Shown here: positions 8,822 through 17,169 of the stretch, piece by piece
How positions within the stretch are numbered: position 1 is the stretch's first letter
How the letters are laid out: every line of letters starts with the position of its first letter
Source: Candidatus Omnitrophota bacterium
GTDB taxonomy: Bacteria; Omnitrophota; Gorgyraeia; 2-02-FULL-51-18
Assembly: GCA_022072175.1 (NCBI GenBank)
Contig: JAJVIE010000003.1
Coordinates: forward strand, 492,598-556,597
DNA length: 64,000 nt
Direction: 5' to 3'
Program-made: the position numbers and the translations under genes
The notes under the pieces: generated by a model
Seen by the model: the letters and a program-made list of their open reading frames with translations, nothing else
Databases searched by the model: none
Told to the model about the DNA's origin: nothing

Positions 8822-9903
8822 GGCGGGCCGGAAGCGTGCGCATCATCGCCGAAGCGGGGGTCAATCACAACGGATCGCTCCGTCTGGCCCTGCGCCTGGT
8901 CGACGCGGCGCGCCGGGCGGGAGCGGACGCGGTCAAGTTCCAGACCTTTCGCACGGAAGATGTGGTCACCCGGTCGGCGCCGATGGCCGCCTATCAGCGC
9001 CGCAACCTCGGACGCTCGGGATCGCAGTGGGAAATGATCCGCAGGCTGGAGCTCAGCGAGGCGGACCATCGCCGCCTGGCCGAGCGGTGCCGCAGGGCCG
9101 GCATCGAGTTCATGTCGACACCGTTCGACGCCCGTAGCGTGGACCTCTTGGTGCGCCTGGGCGTGAAGCGTCTGAAGGTGCCCTCCGGGGAGATCACCAA
9201 CGCCCCGCTTCTGCTGCGGATCGCGCGGACACGTCTGCCCCTGGTGGTCTCAACCGGCATGTCCACGATGGACGAGGTCCGCGCGGCGCTCGGGGTCCTC
9301 TGCTGGGGCTGGACCTCCGCGGCAGGCGACAGACCTTCGCGCGCGGCTTTCGCCAAAGCGCTCAAAACGGGTCGTTCCCGTAAGCTCCTGCGAGACCGGG
9401 TCACGCTCCTGCACTGCACGACGCAGTATCCGGCGCCGGCCGAGGAGGCGAACCTGCGCGCGATGGGGACGTTGAGAGAGGAGTTCGGGACGCCGGTCGG
9501 GCTGTCCGACCACACGCCCGGCATCGCCGTGAGCATCGCCGCCGTAGCACTCGGCGCGAGCGTCATCGAAAAACATCTGACCCTGGACAAGAAGCTTCCC
9601 GGACCCGACCACAAAGCCTCTCTCGATCCGGCCGAGATGGCTCAGCTGGTGCTGTCGGCGCGCCAGGTCTCCGGAGCGCTCGGGGACGGCCGCAAGCGCC
9701 CTGCAGATTGCGAGCTCTCCAACCGGCTCATCGCGCGCCGGTCCCTGGTGGCGGCCCGGGACATCCGTCGAGGGCAGATCCTCGGACCCCAGGACCTCGC
9801 CGCCAAGCGACCGTCGAGCGGCGTCAGCCCATTCCGGTATTGGGACCTTTTGGGACGAAAGGCCGACAGGGACTATCGAGCCGACGACAGGATCCGCGCA
9901 TGA
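8818..9903 (+). CDS. legI: Legionaminic/sialic acid synthase (LegI/NeuB)
   Basis: NeuB-family synthase of 361 residues condensing PEP with the mannose-configured sugar to form a nine-carbon acid. The N-terminal TIM barrel starts with IIAEAGVNHNGS and contains DAVKFQTF, FMSTPFD, KVPSGEITN, VSTGMST and LSDHTPG. The C-terminal SAF antifreeze-like domain spans about residues 300-361 (RRSLVAARDIRRGQIL). The region around residues 160-190 carries a basic, Ala-rich insertion compared with compact NeuB proteins. ATGA overlaps on both sides couple it to legG and the PHP gene. Confidence 0.87.
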   Translation: MRRAGSVRIIAEAGVNHNGSLRLALRLVDAARRAGADAVKFQTFRTEDVVTRSAPMAAYQRRNLGRSGSQWEMIRRLELSEADHRRLAERCRRAGIEFMSTPFDARSVDLLVRLGVKRLKVPSGEITNAPLLLRIARTRLPLVVSTGMSTMDEVRAALGVLCWGWTSAAGDRPSRAAFAKALKTGRSRKLLRDRVTLLHCTTQYPAPAEEANLRAMGTLREEFGTPVGLSDHTPGIAVSIAAVALGASVIEKHLTLDKKLPGPDHKASLDPAEMAQLVLSARQVSGALGDGRKRPADCELSNRLIARRSLVAARDIRRGQILGPQDLAAKRPSSGVSPFRYWDLLGRKADRDYRADDRIRA

Positions 9904-10616
9904 AAAGCGATCTTCTTGCCAAGCTCGCGCCGCCGACCCCCGGAGCCGTCCCGCGCATCGACCTGCATCTGCACACCTCCTGGACCGACGGCGCCGACAA
10001 GGCGGCGGACATGTACGCCTCCGCGCTGAAGTGCGGTCTGACGCACGTTCTCTTCAGTGAGCACGCACGTAAGACCAGCGGAGACTGGTTCGGCCGCTTC
10101 GCCGATGAGGTCCGCTCGCTGCCGCGGGGCTCCTGCCGCGCCTTGGTGGGTGTCGAGACGAAGATCGAGGATCTCGAGGGCACTCTGGACTGCACTCCGG
10201 AGATCCTCGGTCTCTGCGATCTGGTCATGGCCAGCGTGCACCGGTTCCCGGGCGAGAGGGGGGTGGTCAGGGGTTTTGACGAGGTGACGCGCCAGGAGGC
10301 GCCCGAGACCGAGTTCCGGCTGGCGCTCAGCATCCTCAAGAACCCCAACGTGGACATCCTCGCGCATCCGTTCGGGATGTGTTACCGGCGCTTCGGCGCT
10401 CCGCCGTCCGATGAGTTGATGCGCGAGCTGATCCGGGCCGTGGCCCGCACGCCGGTGGCTTTCGAGATCAACTGCCACTATCATCCCGATCCCTGGAAGC
10501 TGGCGCGCTGGTGCGTCGAGGAGGGAGCGCGTATTTCCCTGGGTTCCAACGCCCACAATGTCTCCGAGGTCGGCCGCATCGTCCGGGCGCTCGAAGGGAC
10601 CGGAGCGGTCCGATGA
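9900..10616 (+). CDS. PHP-domain metal-dependent phosphoesterase
   Basis: A 238-residue single-domain PHP protein of the histidinol-phosphatase or polymerase-associated type. Metal-ligand motifs are visible in order: RIDLHLHTSWTDG, LFSEHAR, LVGVETKIED, ASVHRF, DILAHPFGM and GSNAHN. It probably hydrolyses a phosphate ester. Its place between the nonulosonate synthase and an ATP-grasp protein suggests a step in sugar maturation, for example removal of a phosphate from an intermediate, but no substrate is shown. ATGA overlaps join it to both neighbours. A PHP member is not part of the characterised Campylobacter legionaminate pathway. Confidence 0.78.
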   Translation: MKSDLLAKLAPPTPGAVPRIDLHLHTSWTDGADKAADMYASALKCGLTHVLFSEHARKTSGDWFGRFADEVRSLPRGSCRALVGVETKIEDLEGTLDCTPEILGLCDLVMASVHRFPGERGVVRGFDEVTRQEAPETEFRLALSILKNPNVDILAHPFGMCYRRFGAPPSDELMRELIRAVARTPVAFEINCHYHPDPWKLARWCVEEGARISLGSNAHNVSEVGRIVRALEGTGAVR

Positions 10617-11653
10617 CGCCCCTGCGTACGGTGGTCACGGGGGCCGGAAGCGGCGTGGGTCAGGGCGTCGTCAAGGCGCTCCGGCGCGGCCAGGTGCCCG
10701 TGACCGTGATCACCGCGGATATCCACCCCCTCAACGCCGGGCTCTATCGCGGCGACGAGGCCCTCTTGATCCCCAAGGTCGAAAGCGATGGGGCCCTAGG
10801 GAGGATGATCGAGGTCCTGCGGCGCAGCCGCGCCCAAGCGGTGCTGATCGGTTCGGAGTTCGACCTGGAGTTCTTCTCGGTCCACCGTGAGGAGATCGAG
10901 CGCGCAACGGGGGCGGTCGTCATCGTCTCGCCGCCCGAGACCGTGCGGCTTTCCCACGACAAGCATCTGACAGCGGAATTCCTGCGACGACATGGACTGC
11001 CGTACGCTGAATCGCTGCTGCCGGCGAGCGCGGACGACGCCTGCCGCGCGGCGCGCGAGTGGGGGTATCCGGTTCTCATCAAGCCCCGCAGCGGCACCTC
11101 CAGCCGCCATGTCCATGTGCTCTCCTCCGAAACGGAGCTCCGCGGCGTCTATGACAGGGTCCCCGGCCCGCTGTTGCAGCGGCTCATCGGGATGCCCAGC
11201 CGCCGTCTGGATAACGAGTACACCTGCAGTGTATTCAGGACACGCGAGGGACGGCTCATCGGGCCCTTCACGGCCCGGCGCGTGCTCAAGGGCGGGCACT
11301 CCTGGATCGTGGAAGTGGATACGTTCCAGGAGCTCCATCCGCTGCTCCTGAGCATCGCCGAACGCCTGCCTTTCGTGGGGTCGCTCAATGTGCAGTTGAT
11401 GGTCGGGGAGAACGGACCGGTGCCGTTCGAGTTCAACGCGCGCTTTTCCGGCACTACGGCCGTGCGCGCGTATTACGGGTTCAACGAACCGGAGATGGCT
11501 CTGCGCAGTTACGTGCTCCGGCAGGAGGTATCGTCCCCGTCGGTTGCAAAGGGTGTGGCTTTCCGATATTCTGAGGAGGTTTTCGTCAACGGTGTCACCG
11601 CCGGGGAACTGTCCGAGCCCCTGCCCAAAGGAGAAGTTCCCCGATGGTTCTGA
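10613..11653 (+). CDS. ATP-grasp carboxylate-amine ligase-like protein
   Basis: CarB-like ATP-grasp protein of 346 residues. The N-terminal pre-ATP-grasp Rossmann part starts TVVTGAGSGVGQGVVKAL. It is followed by LSHDKHLTAEFLRRHGLP, the ATP-binding VLIKPRSGTSSRHVH loop, and the metal-binding VPFEFNARFSGTT near residue 275. Enzymes of this fold activate a carboxylate with ATP and join it to an amine or similar nucleophile. Here the amine could be the free C4/C7 amino group of the sugar, which would replace LegH-type acetylation; this is only inference. It starts at ATGA 10613 and overlaps the HisF-like gene by 10 bases. Confidence 0.75.
   Translation: MTPLRTVVTGAGSGVGQGVVKALRRGQVPVTVITADIHPLNAGLYRGDEALLIPKVESDGALGRMIEVLRRSRAQAVLIGSEFDLEFFSVHREEIERATGAVVIVSPPETVRLSHDKHLTAEFLRRHGLPYAESLLPASADDACRAAREWGYPVLIKPRSGTSSRHVHVLSSETELRGVYDRVPGPLLQRLIGMPSRRLDNEYTCSVFRTREGRLIGPFTARRVLKGGHSWIVEVDTFQELHPLLLSIAERLPFVGSLNVQLMVGENGPVPFEFNARFSGTTAVRAYYGFNEPEMALRSYVLRQEVSSPSVAKGVAFRYSEEVFVNGVTAGELSEPLPKGEVPRWF
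11544..11572 (+). promoter_or_regulatory. Possible internal promoter before the amidination genes
   Basis: TTGCAA at 11544-11549 and TATTCT at 11567-11572 are separated by 17 bases inside the end of the ATP-grasp gene. Each hexamer matches four of six consensus positions. Initiation would begin about 65 bases before the HisF-like gene. The match is modest and could be chance. Confidence 0.3.
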
Positions 11654-12600
11654 GCAAACCGTCCAACGTCCGCGTCATCCCGCGGCTGGACATCAAAGGC
11701 CCCAATCTGGTCAAGGGCATCCAGTTCGACGGCAACCGCGTGCTGGGGACCCCCGAGGCGTTCGCGGAGATCTACTACCGAGAGGGAGCGGACGAGCTGA
11801 TCTTCTACGACATCGTCGCCAGTCTCTACCAGCGCAACACGCTGCTCGAGTACATCCGCAAGACCGCCGAGAAGATCTTCATCCCGCTGACGGTGGTGGG
11901 CGGCATCCGGTCGGTCGAGGACGTCCGCGAGATCCTGCGCGCCGGCGCCGATAAGGTCGGCATCAACACCGCCGCCATCGAGAACCCGGAGCTGCTGCGC
12001 GAGGCCAGCCGGACGTTCGGATCGCAGTGCATCGTCTCCTGCATCGAGTACTGGCCTCACTCCGACGGCACCTGTGAGGCCTGGGTGGATTACGGCCGTC
12101 AGCTGACCGGCGTCAACGCCTATGACTGGGCGCGCCGAGCGGTGGACCTCGGCGCCGGGGAGATCTTCCTGACCTCGATCCGGCAGGAGGGGATGGGTAC
12201 CGGCTATGACGTGGATTTCGTCCGCAAGGTGGCGGAGGCCGTTCCGGTCCCCGTGATCGCCTGCGGCGGGGCCGGCAAGAAAGAGGATTTCCTGAAAGTG
12301 ATCCGTGAGGGTCGGGCGGACGCGGTCAGCGCCGCTTCGTGCTTCCACTACTATTACGCCACGCCGCCGGGCGACGACCGTCCGTGGATGTCCTTCGAAG
12401 AGCCGCGCCTGCGCATGGGCGAGGACATCGATTCGGGCAACATCGATTTTCTCAAGGAGGGCTACGGCGGCTACCGAGACATCCAGACCGACCGCATCGG
12501 ACTGCCCGCGCTCAAAAGCTACCTGTCCGAGCAGGGCGTGCCGGTGCGCCCGACCGCGGCTTCCACGAAGATCTATACCGCGATCGAGGGCAAGATATGA
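11644..12600 (+). CDS. HisF-like amidotransferase subunit of sugar amidination system
   Basis: A 318-residue TIM-barrel protein related to HisF (usually about 250 residues) with a C-terminal extension of some 60 residues. The first phosphate-binding strand IPRLDIKGPNLVKGI keeps the first catalytic Asp (D16). The second (D130 of HisF, in VVVAID) is replaced by Glu at 135 (SCIEYW). It forms a HisH-HisF-like pair with the next gene and precedes a PseA/WbpG-type amidotransferase. In Pseudomonas O-antigen clusters this trio makes acetamidino sugars, with ammonia supplied from glutamine. Histidine synthesis is unlikely because no other his gene is present. Confidence 0.82.
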   Translation: MVLSKPSNVRVIPRLDIKGPNLVKGIQFDGNRVLGTPEAFAEIYYREGADELIFYDIVASLYQRNTLLEYIRKTAEKIFIPLTVVGGIRSVEDVREILRAGADKVGINTAAIENPELLREASRTFGSQCIVSCIEYWPHSDGTCEAWVDYGRQLTGVNAYDWARRAVDLGAGEIFLTSIRQEGMGTGYDVDFVRKVAEAVPVPVIACGGAGKKEDFLKVIREGRADAVSAASCFHYYYATPPGDDRPWMSFEEPRLRMGEDIDSGNIDFLKEGYGGYRDIQTDRIGLPALKSYLSEQGVPVRPTAASTKIYTAIEGKI

Positions 12601-13247
12601 GCGCGCAGGTCGTGATCGTCGATTATGGAGTGGGCAATCTTTTCAATGTCCGCAGGGCGCTGGCCCTGTTGGGCTACGATGCTGTGATCTCCCGCGATCC
12701 GGCGGAGGTCGCGCGGGCCCCGCGCGTGCTCCTGCCGGGCGTGGGAGCCTTCGAGGCGGGGATGGACCATCTGCGCCGGTACGGCCTGAGCGAGGCCGTC
12801 AAGGACGCCGCGCGCTCGGGCCGTCCCGTGCTGGGGATCTGCCTGGGGATGCAGTTGCTGCTGAGCGAATCCGAAGAGAACGGAACGCACCGCGGACTGG
12901 ACCTTGTGCCGGGCCGCGTGAGGCGGTTCACGACACCCTCGCCCGAAGGTCCGGTGTACAAGATCCCGCAGATCGGCTGGAACGCCCTCGAGCATACCGC
13001 GTCCTCGCGCGACTGGTCCGGGACCGTGCTCGACGGACTGCCGGAAAGATCCTTCATGTACTTCGTGCACTCCTACCGCGTCGTGCCGGCGGATCCCGGC
13101 GTGGTGCTGGCGAGCACCCGGTACGGACAGGACGAGTTCTGTTCGGTGCTGAAGCGGGACAACATCTCGGGATGCCAGTTCCACCCTGAGCGCAGCGGCG
13201 AGTACGGCCTCAAGATCCTCGAGAACTTCGTAACAGGGAAGAGCTGA
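12597..13247 (+). CDS. hisH: HisH-like glutamine amidotransferase
   Basis: Class I glutaminase of 216 residues that should release ammonia for transfer through the HisF-like barrel. The N-terminal VIVDYGVGNLFNVRRAL, the oxyanion LLPGVGAF, the nucleophile elbow GICLGMQLLL and the C-terminal CQFHPERSGEYGL supply the Cys-His-Glu triad. The ATG at 12597 overlaps the HisF-like stop. As a dedicated paralogue in a sugar cluster it most likely serves amidination of the nonulosonic acid, not histidine synthesis. Confidence 0.87.
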   Translation: MSAQVVIVDYGVGNLFNVRRALALLGYDAVISRDPAEVARAPRVLLPGVGAFEAGMDHLRRYGLSEAVKDAARSGRPVLGICLGMQLLLSESEENGTHRGLDLVPGRVRRFTTPSPEGPVYKIPQIGWNALEHTASSRDWSGTVLDGLPERSFMYFVHSYRVVPADPGVVLASTRYGQDEFCSVLKRDNISGCQFHPERSGEYGLKILENFVTGKS

Positions 13248-13248
13248 C

Positions 13249-14454
13249 ATGACCCAGAACGAGATGCCGTTCCAGAGCCTTGATCAGCAGTTCAGCTACC
13301 TGCCCAAGCAGGTGCAGTTCTGCCGCAACTGCGTGGTGTCCAACCAGCGTCCCCGCACACGCTTCAACGAGCAGGGTATCTGTTCGGCCTGCCAGTGGGC
13401 TTACGAGAAGGACCACGTCGTCGATTGGAAGAAGAGGGGTCTCGAGCTCGAGAGGCTGCTCGACCAGTACCGGTCCAAGACCGGTGATTTTGACGTCGTG
13501 GTGCCGGGCTCCGGGGGTAAGGACAGCACCTATGTGGCCCATCAACTCAAGACGCGCTACGGGATGCACCCCTTGTGCGTGACCTGGTGCCCGTTCGAGT
13601 ACACCGATATCGGTTGGAAGAACCTGTGGAACTTCGTCCAGCGCGGGTTCACCAACATCCTGGGACAGCCCGACGGCGAGATCCACCGCAAATTGACGCG
13701 GCTGGCTTTCGAGCTCAAGGGCGACGCTTGGGAACCGTTCACGTACGGACAGAAGGCCTGGGCCTTCCACGTGGCGGTGCGGTTCGGGGTGAAGCTGATC
13801 TTCTACGGCGAGAACGGAGAGCTGGAGTACGGCGGCAGTGAGAAGTACAAGAACCTCCCCAAGGAGAGTCCTGACGAGTGGGAGTACGAGTATTTCAAGG
13901 GCGCGACGGTCGATGACCTGGTGCGGGTGGGCCTGGAACGCGGCATCTTCAAGCCCAGCGAGGTCAAGGAAAAGACCTTTCAGCTCTACAAAGCGCCGCA
14001 TCCCGACCTGATCCGCCAGCACGGCGCCGAGATGCACTGGTATTCCTACTATCACAAGTGGACACCCCAGGAGAACTTCTACTACGCGGTCAAGCACTGC
14101 GGGCTCGAGACCAATCCCGAGGGCCGCTCCGAGGGGACCTACACGAAGCACATCAGCCTGGACGACAAGGCCGACGGGTTCCACTGGTACCTGAGCTACA
14201 TGAAGTTCGGGATGTGCCGCGCCTCCCGCGACGCTCAGCAGGATATCCGTCGCCATCACATCACGCGTGAGGAAGGCGTGCGGCTGGTGCGGCGCTTCGA
14301 CGGGGAGTTCCCAAAGCGGCATTTCAAGTGGTTCCTCGACTATATGGGAGTCAGCGAGGAGTACTTCTGGCACGTGATGGACGGTTACCGCGAGAAATCC
14401 AACGTCTGGGAAAAGGTCGACGGCAAATGGCGCTTAAATCACGTCGCGGAATAG
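13249..14454 (+). CDS. N-acetyl sugar amidotransferase (PseA/WbpG family)
   Basis: PP-loop ATP pyrophosphatase-type enzyme of 401 residues. N-terminal cysteines in FCRNCVVSNQRPRT and CSACQWAYE form a likely zinc site. The PP-loop is VVPGSGGKDSTYVAHQL, and YGENGELEYGG and GMCRASRDAQQDIRR lie further on. Members of this family adenylate the N-acetyl oxygen of a bacterial sugar and replace it with ammonia, giving an acetamidino group; WbpG, LpsG and PseA are the known examples. It lies one base after HisH. The preceding sugar pathway suggests an acetamidino-legionaminic acid as the product. Confidence 0.85.
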   Translation: MTQNEMPFQSLDQQFSYLPKQVQFCRNCVVSNQRPRTRFNEQGICSACQWAYEKDHVVDWKKRGLELERLLDQYRSKTGDFDVVVPGSGGKDSTYVAHQLKTRYGMHPLCVTWCPFEYTDIGWKNLWNFVQRGFTNILGQPDGEIHRKLTRLAFELKGDAWEPFTYGQKAWAFHVAVRFGVKLIFYGENGELEYGGSEKYKNLPKESPDEWEYEYFKGATVDDLVRVGLERGIFKPSEVKEKTFQLYKAPHPDLIRQHGAEMHWYSYYHKWTPQENFYYAVKHCGLETNPEGRSEGTYTKHISLDDKADGFHWYLSYMKFGMCRASRDAQQDIRRHHITREEGVRLVRRFDGEFPKRHFKWFLDYMGVSEEYFWHVMDGYREKSNVWEKVDGKWRLNHVAE

Positions 14455-15518
14455 AGGCCCGGGCGGTCCTTGAGCCGGTGCTGGTGGACGGCTCGCGCCG
14501 CATCCTCGAGGTCATCCAGATCATCGACCGCAGTACGGCCAAGATCGCGTTGGTCGTCGACTCCGACGGGCGCCTGCGCGGCACGATCACCGACGGGGAT
14601 ATCCGGCGCGCGATCCTGCGCGGTGTGGCGCTCACCGAGCCGGCCGAGCGGATCATGAACGGCTCGCCGCGCACGGCCAGCACCGGAGAGGATCGACCGG
14701 TCATCCTCGAGCGTATGAAGGACAAGCAGATCCATCAGATGCCCGTCCTGGACGCCGCGGGCCGCGTGGTGCGCATCGAACTGCTGGACGAGCTCATCAA
14801 ACCGCCGTCCCGAGACAACATCGTGGTGCTCATGGCCGGCGGGCTCGGCACGCGCCTCAAGCCGCTCACCGAGGAGCGCCCCAAACCCCTGCTCAATATC
14901 GGCAAGAAACCCATCCTCGAGACCATCCTGGACAACTTCATCGAGTACGGGTTCCGCCGGTTCTATCTGTCGGTCAATTACAAGAACGAGATGGTGCGCG
15001 AGCACTTCGGTGACGGGTCCAAGTGGGGCGTGGAGATCCGCTACCTGCACGAGGACAAGCCGCTCGGCACGGCCGGAGCGCTCTCGCTCCTGCCCGAGAA
15101 GCCCCGGGTGCCCGTGTTCGTGATGAACGGAGACCTGCTGACGAAGGTCAACTTCGATCAGTTGCTGCATTTCCACCAGGACAACGCCGCCGAAGCCACG
15201 ATGTGCGTCCGCGAGTACGACCTGCAGGTGCCGTACGGAGTGGTGCGGATCGACGGACACCGCGTGCGGGGGATCGATGAGAAGCCGGTGCACCGTTTCT
15301 TCGTGAACGCCGGCATCTATGTGCTCGGACCCGGCGTCCTGCGGCAGATCCGGAAGGGACAGCGCCTCGATATGCCGCATCTGTTCGACCGGCTGGTCGC
15401 CGCCAAGCGCGAGGTGGCCGCTTTTCCGATCCGCGAGTACTGGCTCGACATCGGCCGGCTCGACGATCTGGAGCGGGCCAAGGGCGAGTTCGCCGAGACC
15501 TTCGGCGCGGACGCCTAG
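14427..15518 (+). CDS. CBS-domain sugar nucleotidyltransferase (PtmE-like)
   Basis: The 363-residue protein has two CBS repeats (about residues 10-125, with ALVVDSDGRLRGTITDGDIRRAI and MPVLDAAGRVV). A nucleotidyltransferase domain with LMAGGLGTRLKPLT, ERPKPLL and VMNGDLLT follows. This architecture is that of PtmE, which makes GDP-glucosamine for the Campylobacter legionaminate route. The start at 14427 overlaps the amidotransferase by 28 bases; earlier in-frame codons give a tail without CBS similarity. The nucleotide chosen (GTP or other) cannot be read from the sequence. Confidence 0.83.
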   Translation: MALKSRRGIEARAVLEPVLVDGSRRILEVIQIIDRSTAKIALVVDSDGRLRGTITDGDIRRAILRGVALTEPAERIMNGSPRTASTGEDRPVILERMKDKQIHQMPVLDAAGRVVRIELLDELIKPPSRDNIVVLMAGGLGTRLKPLTEERPKPLLNIGKKPILETILDNFIEYGFRRFYLSVNYKNEMVREHFGDGSKWGVEIRYLHEDKPLGTAGALSLLPEKPRVPVFVMNGDLLTKVNFDQLLHFHQDNAAEATMCVREYDLQVPYGVVRIDGHRVRGIDEKPVHRFFVNAGIYVLGPGVLRQIRKGQRLDMPHLFDRLVAAKREVAAFPIREYWLDIGRLDDLERAKGEFAETFGADA

Positions 15519-15523
15519 AGCCG

Positions 15524-16444
15524 ATGATGCGCTCGCTTGTGGTCGGCTACGGGTCCATCGGAGCCCGTCATGCGCGCGTGCTCGAGGAGTTGGGCTGTGA
15601 GGTGCACGTCGTCTCCCGCCGGCAGGTCGATCATCCCCGTCGCCACCAGACCCTTCGCTCGGCGCTCGAGAAGACCGCGCCCGGCTACGTGGTGATCGCT
15701 AATCGCACCTCCGAGCACCTGGGTACCGTCGCGGAGCTGCGCGGCCTGGGATGGAAGGGGCGCCTGCTGATCGAGAAGCCCCTGGCGTCCGGCAGTGAAG
15801 GGACGGAGGGTCTGTCCGGGGGGTTCGAGGCGGTCGCGGTCGCTTACAACCTCCGACTGCACCCTCTGCTGCGCCGTCTCGAGCAGGACTTGAAGGGGGA
15901 GCGCGTCCTGTCGGCGGCGATCTCGGTCGGCAAATACCTGCCCGAGTGGCGCCCCGGTACGGACTATCGCCGCAGTTACTCGGCCAGCGCGGCCGAAGGG
16001 GGAGGCGTGCTTCGCGACCTCAGTCATGAGATCGATTATGCGCTGTGGCTGTTCGGCCCCTGCCGGAGCCTGACCGCCGCCGGCGGGCATGTCAGCTCAC
16101 TCGAGATCGCCAGCGACGACGTCTATACGCTGCTCCTGGAGACCGCGCGATGCCCCATCGTCAGCGTGCACATGGACTACCTGGACCGGGTGCTCCGCCG
16201 CCAGATACTCGTACATACGGACCTTCACAGCTACCGGGTCGATCTGGCCAACGGCTGCTACGAGAAGGACGGCCGGGCGGAGACCCTGCCGTTCGACCGC
16301 GACCGCACCTACCGTTCGGAGCATCAGGCGATGTTGGAGGGACGGGTTGGTGAGTTGTGCTCCGTCGACGAGGCGGTGGAGGTGATGCGTGTCATCGAAC
16401 GCGCGGAAAAAGCGTCCGCCGAACGTGTCTGGGTTAAGCCGTGA
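15524..16444 (+). CDS. Gfo/Idh/MocA-family oxidoreductase (PtmF-like)
   Basis: NAD(P)-dependent sugar oxidoreductase of 306 residues. It has an N-terminal Rossmann motif VVGYGSIGARHARVL, the lysine motif LLIEKPLAS near residue 87, and LRDLSHEIDYALWLFG in the substrate half. Homologues sit beside ptmE and neuA in legionaminate clusters. The exact role of PtmF-like proteins in making the glucosamine precursor is not something the sequence resolves. It begins five bases after the PtmE-like stop and overlaps the next gene by GTGA. Confidence 0.77.
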   Translation: MMRSLVVGYGSIGARHARVLEELGCEVHVVSRRQVDHPRRHQTLRSALEKTAPGYVVIANRTSEHLGTVAELRGLGWKGRLLIEKPLASGSEGTEGLSGGFEAVAVAYNLRLHPLLRRLEQDLKGERVLSAAISVGKYLPEWRPGTDYRRSYSASAAEGGGVLRDLSHEIDYALWLFGPCRSLTAAGGHVSSLEIASDDVYTLLLETARCPIVSVHMDYLDRVLRRQILVHTDLHSYRVDLANGCYEKDGRAETLPFDRDRTYRSEHQAMLEGRVGELCSVDEAVEVMRVIERAEKASAERVWVKP

Positions 16445-17169
16445 ACCGTTTGTGCACGCTGTGCGCGCGGGGCGGATCCAAGGGCGTCCCCAATAAGAAC
16501 CTGAGACCGATCGCCGGAAAACCGCTCATCGCCTATAGCCTGCTGCAGGCGCGCGAGTCCGGGCTTTTCGATCACATCGCCGTCAGCAGTGACTCGCAGG
16601 CCATCCTGGACGAGGCCCGGCGCTGGGGAGCGGACCTCCTCGTGCGGCGTCCGGCCGAGCTAGCTACGGACGAGTGCCCCAAGATCCCGGTCATCCGCCA
16701 TGCCGTCGAAGAGGCGGAGCGGATGGCCGGGTCCCGCTGTGCGGTCGTCGTCGATCTCGATGCGACGTCGCCGCTGCGCAGTGTCGAGGATGTCCGGGGC
16801 TGTGTCCGCCTGCTCGAGAGCGATCCGTCCGCGGCGAACGTCATCACGGGCACCCGGGCCCGTCGGTCGCCGTATTTCAATCTGATCGAGGAGGACGTTT
16901 CCGGCGGTTACCGTCCCGTCAAGCCCCTGACGCGGCCGATCGTGCGCCGCCAGGATGCTCCGCGCTGCTACGACATGAACGCGTCGATCTATGTGTGGCG
17001 CCGTCCGGCGTTGTTCGCCGGCGAAACGGTGTTCGGTCCGGGCTCAAGGCTGTTCGAGATGTCCGAGGAGACCGCCGTCGACGTGGACACGGAGTTCGAC
17101 TGGAGGATCGTGGAGTATCTGCTCGCACAGCGGGCGTCGGCTCAAAGCACGGGGAGGCAGGAGCGATGA
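16441..17169 (+). CDS. legF: CMP-nonulosonate cytidylyltransferase (LegF/NeuA)
   Basis: Cytidylyltransferase of 242 residues that activates the finished nonulosonic acid as its CMP sugar. LCTLCARGGSKGVPNKNL is the CTP-binding loop; VVVDLDATSPLRSVEDV, YDMNASIYVW and the C-terminal DVDTEFDW are family signatures. The GTG start forms a GTGA overlap with the previous stop. The substrate is inferred as legionaminic acid from LegB, LegC, LegG and LegI upstream; sialic acid itself is less likely. Confidence 0.87.
   Translation: MNRLCTLCARGGSKGVPNKNLRPIAGKPLIAYSLLQARESGLFDHIAVSSDSQAILDEARRWGADLLVRRPAELATDECPKIPVIRHAVEEAERMAGSRCAVVVDLDATSPLRSVEDVRGCVRLLESDPSAANVITGTRARRSPYFNLIEEDVSGGYRPVKPLTRPIVRRQDAPRCYDMNASIYVWRRPALFAGETVFGPGSRLFEMSEETAVDVDTEFDWRIVEYLLAQRASAQSTGRQER

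Noticed and set aside
5479-9903. Pseudaminic acid (PseB-PseI) pathway
   Set aside because: The dehydratase has the LegB-type WYNSFNSWGWLD signature, and a hydrolysing epimerase (LegG/NeuC) is present instead of PseG.
11644-13247. HisF and HisH as part of histidine biosynthesis
   Set aside because: No other his genes are present. The HisF-like protein is extended and altered at its second catalytic Asp, and the pair precedes a sugar amidotransferase.
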